From Belliella kenyensis (lineage in GTDB: Bacteria; Bacteroidota; Bacteroidia; Cytophagales; Cyclobacteriaceae), in contig NZ_JAKZGR010000015.1 of NCBI RefSeq assembly GCF_022549675.1, positions 1-64,000 of the forward strand: 64,000 nt of DNA, in the 5' to 3' direction. The position numbers and the translations under genes were made by a program. Below the pieces are notes generated by a model. That model was given only the letters and a program-made list of their open reading frames with translations, was not told the DNA's origin and ran no database searches. This document shows, in pieces, positions 9,141 through 17,773 of the stretch (positions within the stretch are counted from its first letter, which is position 1; every line of letters begins with the position of its first letter).

Positions 9141-11432
9141 TTATTTCCAAGTTACCCTGGTAGATTTGACCTCTTGAGAATTTCCACCCACCATGATTTC
9201 AAATTCACCAGGCTCAAATACAAATTCTGTGTTGAAATTATAAAACTTCAAAGCTTCCTGAGTTAGCTCGAAAGTAACAGTCTTTGATTCTCCAGCTTTG
9301 AGGAATACTTTTTCAAAACCTTTAAGTTCCTTAACTGGTCTTGTGATAGAAGCAACCAAATCTCTCACATAAAGCTGGACAACTTCAGCTCCATCTATTT
9401 TGCCAGTATTTTTTAATTCAACACTAATTTCTAGTTTTTGATCTCCTTCAAAGGAAGTACCATTCAATCTGATATCACTGTATTCGAATGTGGTGTAACT
9501 CAGGCCGAAACCAAACGGAAACAAGGGTTCATTAGGTACATCAAGATAATTTGATCTAAATTTCTGAAACCATTCTCCTTCTGGCAAAGGTCTTCCAGTA
9601 TTTTTATGATTGTAGAAAATTGGCACCTGTCCGACGTTCTGAGGAAAAGTAGCGGTAAGCTTACCCGAAGGGTTCACATCTCCAAACAATACATCTGCAA
9701 TGGCATCCCCAGCTTCACTGCCTGCAAACCATACATTCAAAATCGAAGGGACATTTTCAGCCTCCCACTTCATGGCCAAAGGACGGCCAGTGAACAACAC
9801 CATAACCACAGGCTTACCAGTTGCTAAAAGTGCCTTCATCAAATCTCTCTGACTCTGAGGAATCTCTATGTCTGAACGGCTGGATGCCTCTCCACTCATC
9901 TCTGCCGACTCTCCCATAGCTGCAATGATCACATCGGCTTTTCTAGCAGCAGCTACAGCTTCTTGGATCATAACTTCGGCTGACCTATCATCTCTGTAGG
10001 TAGGCTTTCCGAATATACTCACTCGAGATTCTAAGACTTCGTCCTCTGTGATATTTGCACCTCTAGCATAGATGATGTTTGCTTTATCTCCTACCGCATT
10101 TTCGAGGCCTTGCCTCAAAGAAATTGCCTGATCAAATTTTCCTGCTACACTCCATGTTCCCGCCATGTTCTCTTTGTTATCCCCCATTGGACCGATTACA
10201 GCAATGGTTCCTTTTTTCTCAATAGGTAAAACATTACCTTCATTTTTCATCAAGACAAAAGTCTCTGCGGCTATTTTTCTTGCCACTTTTCTGTGCTCTG
10301 CATTGAAGACATCTCTTTTTGAACGCTCTGGATCAGCATATCTATATGGATCTTCGAATAAACCAAGCTTAAACTTTGCAATCAAAATCCTTCTAACAGC
10401 TTCATTGATTTGTGCTTCTGAGACTCTGCCTTCATCAAGAGATTTTTGAAGAGTTGTCAAAAACCCTTCACCCACCATGTCCATGTCAACACCAGCATTC
10501 AAGGCCAAAGCTGACACATCCTGTAAATCTCCCATGCCATGATCGATCATTTCATTGATAGCAGTATAGTCTGTAACTACAAACCCATTAAATCCCCACT
10601 GATCTCTTAGCAGATCGGTCATCAGCCACTTGTTTCCACTAGCTGGAATCCCATCTATATCATTGAACGAAGTCATTACCGTGCCTACTCCCGCCTCTAC
10701 TGCTGCTTTGTATGGAAGCATGTATTCATTGAACATACGCTGACGACTCATGTCCACAGAATTGTAATCTCTTCCTGCTTCTGGTGCGCCATATAAAGCA
10801 AAATGCTTCACACAAGCCATAATCGTATTTTCTAAGGTCAAATCATCCCCTTGATAACCTTTCACCATCGCCTTGGCTATCTGAGCTCCAAGGTAAGGAT
10901 CTTCTCCATTTCCTTCAGAGACTCTCCCCCATCGAGGATCTCTGGACACATCTACCATAGGAGAAAAAGTCCAGTTGATACCATCAGCACTAGCTTCTAT
11001 GGCTGCGATTCTGGCAGACTTCTCAATGAGTTCCATATCCCAACTGGCGGATAAGCCTAAAGGAATAGGAAATAGTGTTTCATAACCATGAATCACATCC
11101 ATCCCAAACAGTAGAGGAATTTTTAGTCTGCTTTCTTCTACTGCTATCCGCTGTACTTCTCGAATTTTTGTGGCTGATTTCAAGTTGAAAAGCCCACCAA
11201 CTTTTCCTTCTTTAATTTTCTCGGCGATATTGGAACTCTCAGCTTGACCTGTGGTAATATCTCCAGCAGCAGGAAGGTTGAGTTGACCAAGTTTTTCTTC
11301 TAAGGTCATTAATGCAAGAACAGAATCCGCTTTTGCTGTAAAATCTATTTCACCGTCATTTGTTTTTTGCTGAGAACAACTTGCTAATAATACTCCAGCA
11401 ATTAGTGCCATCATGCATGTATATTTTATCAT
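9141..11432 (-). CDS. Glycoside hydrolase family 3 beta-glucosidase, lipoprotein
   Basis: The 763-residue enzyme begins with a lipoprotein signal ending LLASC (cysteine near residue 19). It then has the GH3 N-terminal barrel (HGYETLFPIPLGLSASWD, FSPMVDVSRDPRWGR, KHFALYGAPEAGRDY), the nucleophile region GFVVTDY (Asp), the second domain with the acid/base candidate Glu in MGESAEMSGEASSR, and a C-terminal fibronectin III-like domain. BglX-like GH3 enzymes remove terminal glucose from beta-glucosides. In Bacteroides a GH3 paired with GH144 acts on sophorose and beta-1,2-gluco-oligosaccharides, which suits this locus. It is the last gene of the operon, 34 bases after the GH43 gene. Confidence 0.9.
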   Translation of the reverse strand: MIKYTCMMALIAGVLLASCSQQKTNDGEIDFTAKADSVLALMTLEEKLGQLNLPAAGDITTGQAESSNIAEKIKEGKVGGLFNLKSATKIREVQRIAVEESRLKIPLLFGMDVIHGYETLFPIPLGLSASWDMELIEKSARIAAIEASADGINWTFSPMVDVSRDPRWGRVSEGNGEDPYLGAQIAKAMVKGYQGDDLTLENTIMACVKHFALYGAPEAGRDYNSVDMSRQRMFNEYMLPYKAAVEAGVGTVMTSFNDIDGIPASGNKWLMTDLLRDQWGFNGFVVTDYTAINEMIDHGMGDLQDVSALALNAGVDMDMVGEGFLTTLQKSLDEGRVSEAQINEAVRRILIAKFKLGLFEDPYRYADPERSKRDVFNAEHRKVARKIAAETFVLMKNEGNVLPIEKKGTIAVIGPMGDNKENMAGTWSVAGKFDQAISLRQGLENAVGDKANIIYARGANITEDEVLESRVSIFGKPTYRDDRSAEVMIQEAVAAARKADVIIAAMGESAEMSGEASSRSDIEIPQSQRDLMKALLATGKPVVMVLFTGRPLAMKWEAENVPSILNVWFAGSEAGDAIADVLFGDVNPSGKLTATFPQNVGQVPIFYNHKNTGRPLPEGEWFQKFRSNYLDVPNEPLFPFGFGLSYTTFEYSDIRLNGTSFEGDQKLEISVELKNTGKIDGAEVVQLYVRDLVASITRPVKELKGFEKVFLKAGESKTVTFELTQEALKFYNFNTEFVFEPGEFEIMVGGNSQEVKSTRVTWK

Positions 11433-11466
11433 AAATTTTTCTTTCGTTTTTTAATCAATGCTACTT

Positions 11467-13221
11467 TTAATTTACTTGAACAATGTCAGACCTTTTCGAA
11501 ACTCCATTTTCATTGAAAGATTCGATAGTGAAATAATATGTCTGACCCGCTGTTAGGCTTTTCAGATTCAACTTGTTTTCACCATAAATCATCCAAGAAT
11601 TGTAAAGTTTATCAGGTGCAATTCCCCAGAGGATATTATAGCCTTGTGCATCAGGAATAGCATCCCATGTAATCAACGCATCTCTTGGATCTTGATCTCT
11701 GCTTACTTTGAAATTTCGCACAAAGCTAGGAATTTTACCCATTCCTTTGCCAAAAATTCTAAGGCCAGAAATGGCTAAATGAGGTGTTGGAACGTGAACA
11801 TGTTCATACCTTACATACCTGAATTTTTTTGTGAATGGAAGTACTACATAGTCGTTAGGTGTGTCTTTGAAGCTTTTTTCTTTATCTATGATCAGCTCCC
11901 AATTATTTTTGTCATGCGACCCGTAAATTTTATACCTATGATACAAGTTTGGAATTCTGCCGTACATGTCAGATTCATGGTCATGGTAGTTTATCTGAAT
12001 GGCATGCACCATACTTTCTTGCAACAAGTCAATCTCTATCCATTGGTCTTTTTTTGCATCATCAGCAAGCCAAAAGGTCTTGACATTTTCATCCACCATA
12101 TGGTTTGGAGCATATGTCCCAACCTTGGAAGATGCTTGAACAGGCTTATTGTAAGATAAGAGCATCCATCCTGTGAATTCTCCATTTTTGGACAATTCTG
12201 AGGGTGCATAATGCGGGTAATCGCCAAAATACGTATCTGTATACATCAAGCCATCCTTGTCAAAAAATGTAGGAAACATAGCAATTCTTCTTTCCCAATT
12301 GACATTGACAGATACAGCATTACTTCCAAAGTGCCAGTAGGCATTCCCTGGGCCAATAACAGTACTTCCGTGGCCAGCTCCATTCATAAATCCACCAGGC
12401 TTGTAAGAGATTGGATTGTTTGGTGCATACTCATATGGTCCAAGTGGATCATCACTGGTGTACACCCCGTCTCCATATACATTAAACTCCGTACCTGGTG
12501 CTGCATATTGCATGTAATACTTTCCGTTGTGCTTAGTCAGCCAGGGGCCTTCCATGTAACCACCTAAAACAGTGTCCGCATGATTTTCACCAAAACGCTC
12601 CCATCCATGCTTTTCCATATCCAAATTAAAAAGCTCGAAAGTCTCCTCCGAAGGCCTGAACCTTTTCTTCATATCCAACTTCTTAGCTCTTATGGGATAT
12701 TTATTGGATGATCCCCAGAACACGTAGGCTTGTTCATCGTCATCAATAAAGATATGGGGGTCTTGAAGGTTGTTGATGATGCCAGGTACTGCTTTCCAGT
12801 CTCCTTTTTTAGGATTATCTGTGTACAATACACTCATACTTCCAGAAGGATTTCCAGAGACATAAAGTACTGAATCTTTGTAATTATGAGCTGTGGGTGC
12901 ATTGGATCCTTCAAAGTACCACTTTTCTGGCTCAATAAAAGTCCAATTGGTCAAGTCTGAGGAATGCCAATAGCCCATCGATCTGGTAACGAACATGTAA
13001 TACTCTCCCCTAAACTCAACCACGGCAGGATCAGCTCCAGAGCGGTATGATTTATCTTGATGTGAATTATAAATCATGTAGGTGTAATCCAGATTGATCG
13101 GATTACAGTAGGTCGATTGGGCACTGGATTGAAGAATAGTCAGGTTAAAATTGACTAAAAATACGACCAAGAAACTTATACGAACTTTCAATTTATTAAA
13201 CATACCCATGAGGTCTATCAA
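11467..13221 (-). CDS. GH43-family glycosidase with discoidin and FN3 domains
   Basis: Secreted 584-residue enzyme. The signal peptide ends near SSAQ (residue 35). The longest frame starts at 13221, but M7 (13203) gives a more usual signal peptide N-terminus. The GH43 five-bladed propeller shows the three acidic catalytic positions: D64 (GADPAVV), D154 (LQDPHIF) and E224 (GYMEGPW). Residues about 365-490 look like an F5/8-type C (discoidin) carbohydrate-binding domain and 495-584 like fibronectin III. GH43 enzymes usually cleave arabinose, xylose or galactose linkages, so its presence beside GH144 and GH3 enzymes suggests a decorated glucan or a different specificity. It is packed 7 bases after the preceding GH144 gene. 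Confidence 0.82.
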   Translation of the reverse strand: MIDLMGMFNKLKVRISFLVVFLVNFNLTILQSSAQSTYCNPINLDYTYMIYNSHQDKSYRSGADPAVVEFRGEYYMFVTRSMGYWHSSDLTNWTFIEPEKWYFEGSNAPTAHNYKDSVLYVSGNPSGSMSVLYTDNPKKGDWKAVPGIINNLQDPHIFIDDDEQAYVFWGSSNKYPIRAKKLDMKKRFRPSEETFELFNLDMEKHGWERFGENHADTVLGGYMEGPWLTKHNGKYYMQYAAPGTEFNVYGDGVYTSDDPLGPYEYAPNNPISYKPGGFMNGAGHGSTVIGPGNAYWHFGSNAVSVNVNWERRIAMFPTFFDKDGLMYTDTYFGDYPHYAPSELSKNGEFTGWMLLSYNKPVQASSKVGTYAPNHMVDENVKTFWLADDAKKDQWIEIDLLQESMVHAIQINYHDHESDMYGRIPNLYHRYKIYGSHDKNNWELIIDKEKSFKDTPNDYVVLPFTKKFRYVRYEHVHVPTPHLAISGLRIFGKGMGKIPSFVRNFKVSRDQDPRDALITWDAIPDAQGYNILWGIAPDKLYNSWMIYGENKLNLKSLTAGQTYYFTIESFNENGVSKRSDIVQVN

Positions 13222-13228
13222 TTCAACC

Positions 13229-14590
13229 TTAATTAGAATAGTGTGGACTCGAAAATCCTAGCTTGTCCAATCCTTCTTTCACCTCTGGAGAAGTCATAAA
13301 TAAATCCCACAACAAACCAGTTCTGTGATTCTCAATCATCACGACAATAGGCCCCTGATCTATGGCTAAGTACCTCTGTGGAAACCAATCTTCCTGAACA
13401 CTGAAAGCATCATAAAACCCATACTTCCCAAATAACTTATCTCCATAAGTTTCATACCAATACCTCATGGCTTCCATGCTATACTCTGGAGTATATGGAA
13501 ATGATGATAAAGCAGCCGTTGGAGAAATTACACCTTTGTCACTACTTTCACCAGGAGCATGCGCAGCATATCCTTTTACAGAATAGCTTGCAGTAAGGCC
13601 CCAAGAGTGAGGACCATACCCTTCAAAGTTATTTGGGTTCTCGACGCACCAAGCGCGATTAGCTAGTGTATGGTTGACATTGTGTCTCCAATAGTCAGCA
13701 TATTGATCTTTCAGTCCTCTTGGATCCAATGCCAAATACGAATAATGTGCCCAAAACAAAGGTCCTCCCAATTCTTTTGCACCATTATGATTCAATTCCA
13801 ACAAATGCCCAAAAGGCTCACTATTTCCTTTGATCGCTCCATCACGTGCCCATCCTTTGTGGTAATAAGCTGCATCAACAGGATATGTCGGAGATGAAGC
13901 TGCCAAAATGTATGCGATCATCGTTTCATCATAGCCTTTTAAGCCATGGTTTCTTTTAAATTCATATTGTGGAGACCAGTGCCAAAGCATAACTTCTTCT
14001 TTTTCATTCCTGTACCACGACCACTCCATGGCTTCGTATAGCTTGGTGATTTTATTCGCCATAGCTTGCTCCTCTTCATTTCCGTCCTTGAAATATTGCC
14101 TTACTGTAAGTAATCCCTGTATCAAGAATGCAGACTCTACCACATCTCCTCCATCGTCGTCATAGCCAAAAGGTTTCACTTTGCCTGTTTCTCCATGTAT
14201 CCAATGAGACCATATGCCATGAAACCTATCGGCTCTTTCTAAATAATCTACGATATGATTCAATCTTTCAAATCCTTCTTTTCTAGTGATAAATCCTCTT
14301 TCGATACCGACCAAAATCGCCATAACTCCAAAACCTGAGCCACCCGTAGTAATTACATTTCGGTCATTTTCTGGATATTCTCCATCCAAGTGAATTCTCT
14401 CTCGAGCCAATAAAGATGTAGGCTCAGCACCATCCCAGAAATACTGGAATGTACGGTATTGAACCAAAGTCATCAGTGAATCATCTGAAATTTCACTTTC
14501 TTCTATGACAGAGGAATTATTGTTTTCTCTTTGCCCGCACGAAACCATCCATACGAACATTGACATGATAATAATGCTGAATATTCTCAT
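13229..14590 (-). CDS. GH144-like glucanase, lipoprotein (short form)
   Basis: The 453-residue protein has a lipobox cysteine near residue 19 (WMVSCG). It consists of a single glycoamylase-like (alpha/alpha)6 domain: TFQYFWDGAEPTSLLARER, TTGGSGFGVMAILVGIERGF, a RADRFHGIWSHWI segment, GLTASYSVKGY and the terminal AIDQGPIVVMIENHRTGLLWDL. Bacteroidota proteins of this family include GH144 endo-beta-1,2-glucanases (Chitinophaga pinensis enzyme). It is a paralogue of the next gene upstream, at 14601, with the same motifs in the same order, and the two are 10 bases apart. It is probably a periplasmic or surface enzyme acting on beta-1,2-glucan; exo versus endo action cannot be told. Confidence 0.8.
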   Translation of the reverse strand: MRIFSIIIMSMFVWMVSCGQRENNNSSVIEESEISDDSLMTLVQYRTFQYFWDGAEPTSLLARERIHLDGEYPENDRNVITTGGSGFGVMAILVGIERGFITRKEGFERLNHIVDYLERADRFHGIWSHWIHGETGKVKPFGYDDDGGDVVESAFLIQGLLTVRQYFKDGNEEEQAMANKITKLYEAMEWSWYRNEKEEVMLWHWSPQYEFKRNHGLKGYDETMIAYILAASSPTYPVDAAYYHKGWARDGAIKGNSEPFGHLLELNHNGAKELGGPLFWAHYSYLALDPRGLKDQYADYWRHNVNHTLANRAWCVENPNNFEGYGPHSWGLTASYSVKGYAAHAPGESSDKGVISPTAALSSFPYTPEYSMEAMRYWYETYGDKLFGKYGFYDAFSVQEDWFPQRYLAIDQGPIVVMIENHRTGLLWDLFMTSPEVKEGLDKLGFSSPHYSN

Positions 14591-14600
14591 TTTATATCTA

Positions 14601-16586
14601 TTAATAGGTGAATCCTAATTTATTTAAACCTTGTCTTACATCTTGATCTTGCATCAGCAAGTCCCAAAGCAAGGCTGTTCTGTAATTTTCGATCATCAAT
14701 ACAATAGGGCCTTGATCTATAGCCAAATAAGACGACGCAAACCAATCTTCTGTCTGATTAAAAGCATCATAGAAGCCGTATTCTCCCCATAATCTATCTC
14801 CCAGCTTATAGTAGAAAAACTCCATAGCTGCGATGGATTCTTCTGGTGTGTAAGGAATGGAAGACAAGGCCGCTGTTGGGGTGATCACCCCTCTGTCATT
14901 TGTCGGTGAATGGGCTGAGTATCCAGCATGATTATCACTGGCTGTTAGCCCCCAAGAATTGTCTCTGTATCCTGCAAAACCTAATGGATTGGTCACGCAA
15001 TACATTCGGTTGATCAGTGTATGATTTACACCTTGAGTCCAGTAATTGGCATATTGATCTACCATGTTTCTAGGATCTAGACCTAAGAATGAATAATGAG
15101 AAAAAAATAAAGATCCACCATAATTTACTCCCAGAGGAAGAGGAATGTTATAAAATGAATTACCATTTCTCATTCCTCCATTTCTTGCCCATCCATTGTC
15201 ATAAACAATTTTTTCAATAGGAAATGTAGGAGAAGCTGCGGCTAATACATAAGCAATCAAAGACTCATTATACCCACTTATCTGAAGATTCATGGCCCAT
15301 TGATGCTGAGGTGACCAATGCCAGTAAAGCACATTCTGATTGCCACGTGTGTACCATGACCATTCCACTTCTTCCCAAAGTTTGGTGATCTTGTCTATGA
15401 TAACTTTCTCAGCTGGAGATTGCTCGTTGAGATATTGCCTAACAGTCAAAAGTCCTTGAATCATCAAGGCTGTCTCTACCAAATCCCCACCATTATCAAA
15501 CTGTGAAAATGGAAGCATTTTTCCTGTATTACCATCAATCCAATGTGACCATGCACCATGAAATCTATCTGCTGATTCTAAAAAATCGACTATTTTCCTC
15601 CATCTCTCTACCCCCTGCTCTCGAGATATAAAACCTCGCTCGATCCCAACGATTATCGTCATTACGCCAAAACCAGAGCCACCTACTGTCACGAGATTTC
15701 CCGAGGTATTCCTTTCTCTGGTCATTCCACTCGCTGGATGTGCAAAGTCCCAAAAGTATCTAAATGTCTGTTGTTGAACTTTAGTCAAAAGCTCTTCTGT
15801 TGGAATTCTAGGGAATTTATCTTGAGCTGAAGGCAAAGTGAATAATTCTCTAATTTGCCTTTCTTTTGTATCTCCATCAGGCCCAGTTATACCTGACTCT
15901 ATGGTAAGTGTATATTTTGAAAAGTCTCTTAAAGGTGCATTACTTCTGAACTCCAGCTTCCCGTCCTCTTGAACGCTAAAAGTTAAGCTTACATTTGTGG
16001 GCCCAATGATGCGAATTCTGCTTGCAAAATTTTGATTTTGATTTATTGTTCCTGTGAAGGTTACTTTTCCTAGCAAGTTCAATGGAGTATCCAAAATTCT
16101 ATTCGAATGCACTGGCTTAGCATTTTCAATTTCTATAGATGCCACTTCTAATCCTGCTCTTGCAGTAGAAAAATCAAGTTGGAAATTATTTACTTGCTCA
16201 CCATTAGCACCTCGCAAAGCACTTAAAGAAATTTGATATCTTGAATTTGACTCCAATAGCCCTTGTGGGAAAATCACCAACTCTCTGTTTTGAGCAATGA
16301 GACTTTGAGAAAAATTTACATCCGTACTGGTTCCATCATTTATTTTCTTGAATGAAACTGCTCCCTGAATACTTGCTTGGTCTATGGCCGCAGAGAACCT
16401 AAAGGTCATAGGCTGATCCAAAGGGATATCTTGATAAACGTCGTTGACCACTTCAGGAGTACTACCTCCAACAAGGAAAGAAGTAACGCTGATAGCTGGT
16501 AATTCCTTTTCTTCACTGCATCCCCAAAAGGAAAGACCTAATATTAACAGCCAAGTAAGTTTATTGATTTTGAGTTTCATATACAA
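14601..16586 (-). CDS. GH144-like glucanase with N-terminal Ig-like domains
   Basis: The 661-residue lipoprotein (lipobox LSFWGC) has about 230 extra N-terminal residues compared with its neighbour at 13229. Residues about 30-145 look like a bacterial Ig-like (Big_5/SbsA) domain and about 150-250 like a second beta domain, probably spacers from the membrane. The catalytic glycoamylase/GH144 domain covers about 265-661: TFRYFWDFAHPASGMTRER, GGSGFGVMTIIVGIERGF, RFHGAWSHWID, LTASDNHAGYSAHSP and AIDQGPIVLMIENYRTALLWDL. The architecture suggests a cell-surface endo-glucanase that feeds SusC/SusD, with the short paralogue acting further in. An RNA stem-loop precedes it at 16607-16640. Confidence 0.82.
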   Translation of the reverse strand: MYMKLKINKLTWLLILGLSFWGCSEEKELPAISVTSFLVGGSTPEVVNDVYQDIPLDQPMTFRFSAAIDQASIQGAVSFKKINDGTSTDVNFSQSLIAQNRELVIFPQGLLESNSRYQISLSALRGANGEQVNNFQLDFSTARAGLEVASIEIENAKPVHSNRILDTPLNLLGKVTFTGTINQNQNFASRIRIIGPTNVSLTFSVQEDGKLEFRSNAPLRDFSKYTLTIESGITGPDGDTKERQIRELFTLPSAQDKFPRIPTEELLTKVQQQTFRYFWDFAHPASGMTRERNTSGNLVTVGGSGFGVMTIIVGIERGFISREQGVERWRKIVDFLESADRFHGAWSHWIDGNTGKMLPFSQFDNGGDLVETALMIQGLLTVRQYLNEQSPAEKVIIDKITKLWEEVEWSWYTRGNQNVLYWHWSPQHQWAMNLQISGYNESLIAYVLAAASPTFPIEKIVYDNGWARNGGMRNGNSFYNIPLPLGVNYGGSLFFSHYSFLGLDPRNMVDQYANYWTQGVNHTLINRMYCVTNPLGFAGYRDNSWGLTASDNHAGYSAHSPTNDRGVITPTAALSSIPYTPEESIAAMEFFYYKLGDRLWGEYGFYDAFNQTEDWFASSYLAIDQGPIVLMIENYRTALLWDLLMQDQDVRQGLNKLGFTY

Positions 16587-16606
16587 GTAAGGTGAAATTT
16601 AATAAA

Positions 16607-16640
16607 AATGGGAGGGTCGGTTATCCCTTTCCCTCCCATT
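16607..16640 (-). terminator. Stem-loop inside the PUL operon (partial terminator or RNA stabiliser)
   Basis: AATGGGAGGG (16607-16616) pairs exactly with CCCTCCCATT (16631-16640). On the minus strand the stem is followed by TTTTTATT. It sits in the 75-base gap between the LamG gene and the GH144 genes, the largest gap between PUL genes downstream of susC. It could lower expression of the enzymes relative to susCD. Confidence 0.6.
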
Positions 16641-16661
16641 AAATACATTCATGAAGTAGGA

Positions 16662-17744
16662 TTATGGACGCTCAGCATTCATAATTTCCCGAATCTTCTC
16701 TTGTGTCAAAGCCACATTGAAAATTCTCAATTCATCTATTAAGCTTTGTGTGGAAAGGTGATTCCATCCTGTAAATCTAGGAGCTCCAGATCCGATAGAA
16801 AGAATATCACAACCTTCCCAATCAATACCCGCAAATGATCCTTGACTTACAACGTTACCATTGATGTATACAGCTGCATTGGTTCTTGATACAGTTACCG
16901 CAATATGTGCCCACTCACCAGCCGTAGGATTAATATCAGCCGCTGCACCACCATCAAACCAGTTTTCACCTGATCCATTACCTAGGTTCATTTTGATCCT
17001 TTGGTTGGCACCTGCTGCTTCTCTGAACAATCTCAAACCTTTTGTTCTCAGATTTTGACTATTTGGATTAACCGTATCAGGAGGCCCCATGACCAAGATT
17101 CCCGCTCTATTCGGATCAGCATTTACTTTGTACCAGAATACAGCTGAGAATTCTTGATTTCTCAAGTTGTCCGTAGGTAATGTCAGGTATCCACTGCTAC
17201 TTCCTCTATATGCTCTACCGATCACGCCATCAGCAAACCCTGGAGAACCATTGATGGTAGCTTGTCTTACTCTTACGAGTTCCATATAATCACCGTCGAA
17301 AGGAAGATAGAATACCTCCCCCTCATAGACTGGAGTATAAGGCTCTACTTTTTCAAAGTTTACAGTCTGTGTAGTAGTCTTACCAGAAGTATCTCTAGCT
17401 TCTATTACAAGTGTATGCTCCCCATTTCCAAGCTCTTCATACCTGTGAGTCTTCACTAGTCTCCTATAGTCTAGGAATTCATTTACTGACAATATCTCAG
17501 TACCGTTCAATCTTAAAACTACCGATTCTATTTCTATATCATCTTTGACTTCAAAGTTGATATTCAATGGAGTAACATCCTCAGCTACTCTGATCAATGT
17601 ACCTTGAAGCGGGAAGTTAATAGTAATAGAAGGTGGATCTACATCTGTACCAGGAGCTACAGGAATGATATCATCCGTATAAGTACCATCACAACCGAAG
17701 ACAATTAGTCCAAGTGCAAAGAGTGTATATTTTAAATTTTTCAT
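16662..17744 (-). CDS. Surface lipoprotein with Ig-like and LamG-type lectin domains
   Basis: The 360-residue protein has a lipobox near residue 18 (IVFGC). An Ig-like segment follows (about 35-130: DPPSITINFPLQGTLIRV..., DTSGKTTTQTVNFE). From about 140 to 355 there is a concanavalin A-like/LamG_3 jelly-roll domain (EFSAVFWYKVN, GEWAHIAVTVS, AAVYINGNVV, IDELRIFNVALT). LamG-type domains bind glycans without cleaving them. In position, directly after susD, it matches a surface glycan-binding protein that helps hold the polysaccharide for the outer-membrane enzymes. Gap to susD is 29 bases. Confidence 0.82.
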   Translation of the reverse strand: MKNLKYTLFALGLIVFGCDGTYTDDIIPVAPGTDVDPPSITINFPLQGTLIRVAEDVTPLNINFEVKDDIEIESVVLRLNGTEILSVNEFLDYRRLVKTHRYEELGNGEHTLVIEARDTSGKTTTQTVNFEKVEPYTPVYEGEVFYLPFDGDYMELVRVRQATINGSPGFADGVIGRAYRGSSSGYLTLPTDNLRNQEFSAVFWYKVNADPNRAGILVMGPPDTVNPNSQNLRTKGLRLFREAAGANQRIKMNLGNGSGENWFDGGAAADINPTAGEWAHIAVTVSRTNAAVYINGNVVSQGSFAGIDWEGCDILSIGSGAPRFTGWNHLSTQSLIDELRIFNVALTQEKIREIMNAERP

Positions 17745-17773
17745 AATGATTTCTATTTAAGGATTGGAAATGA

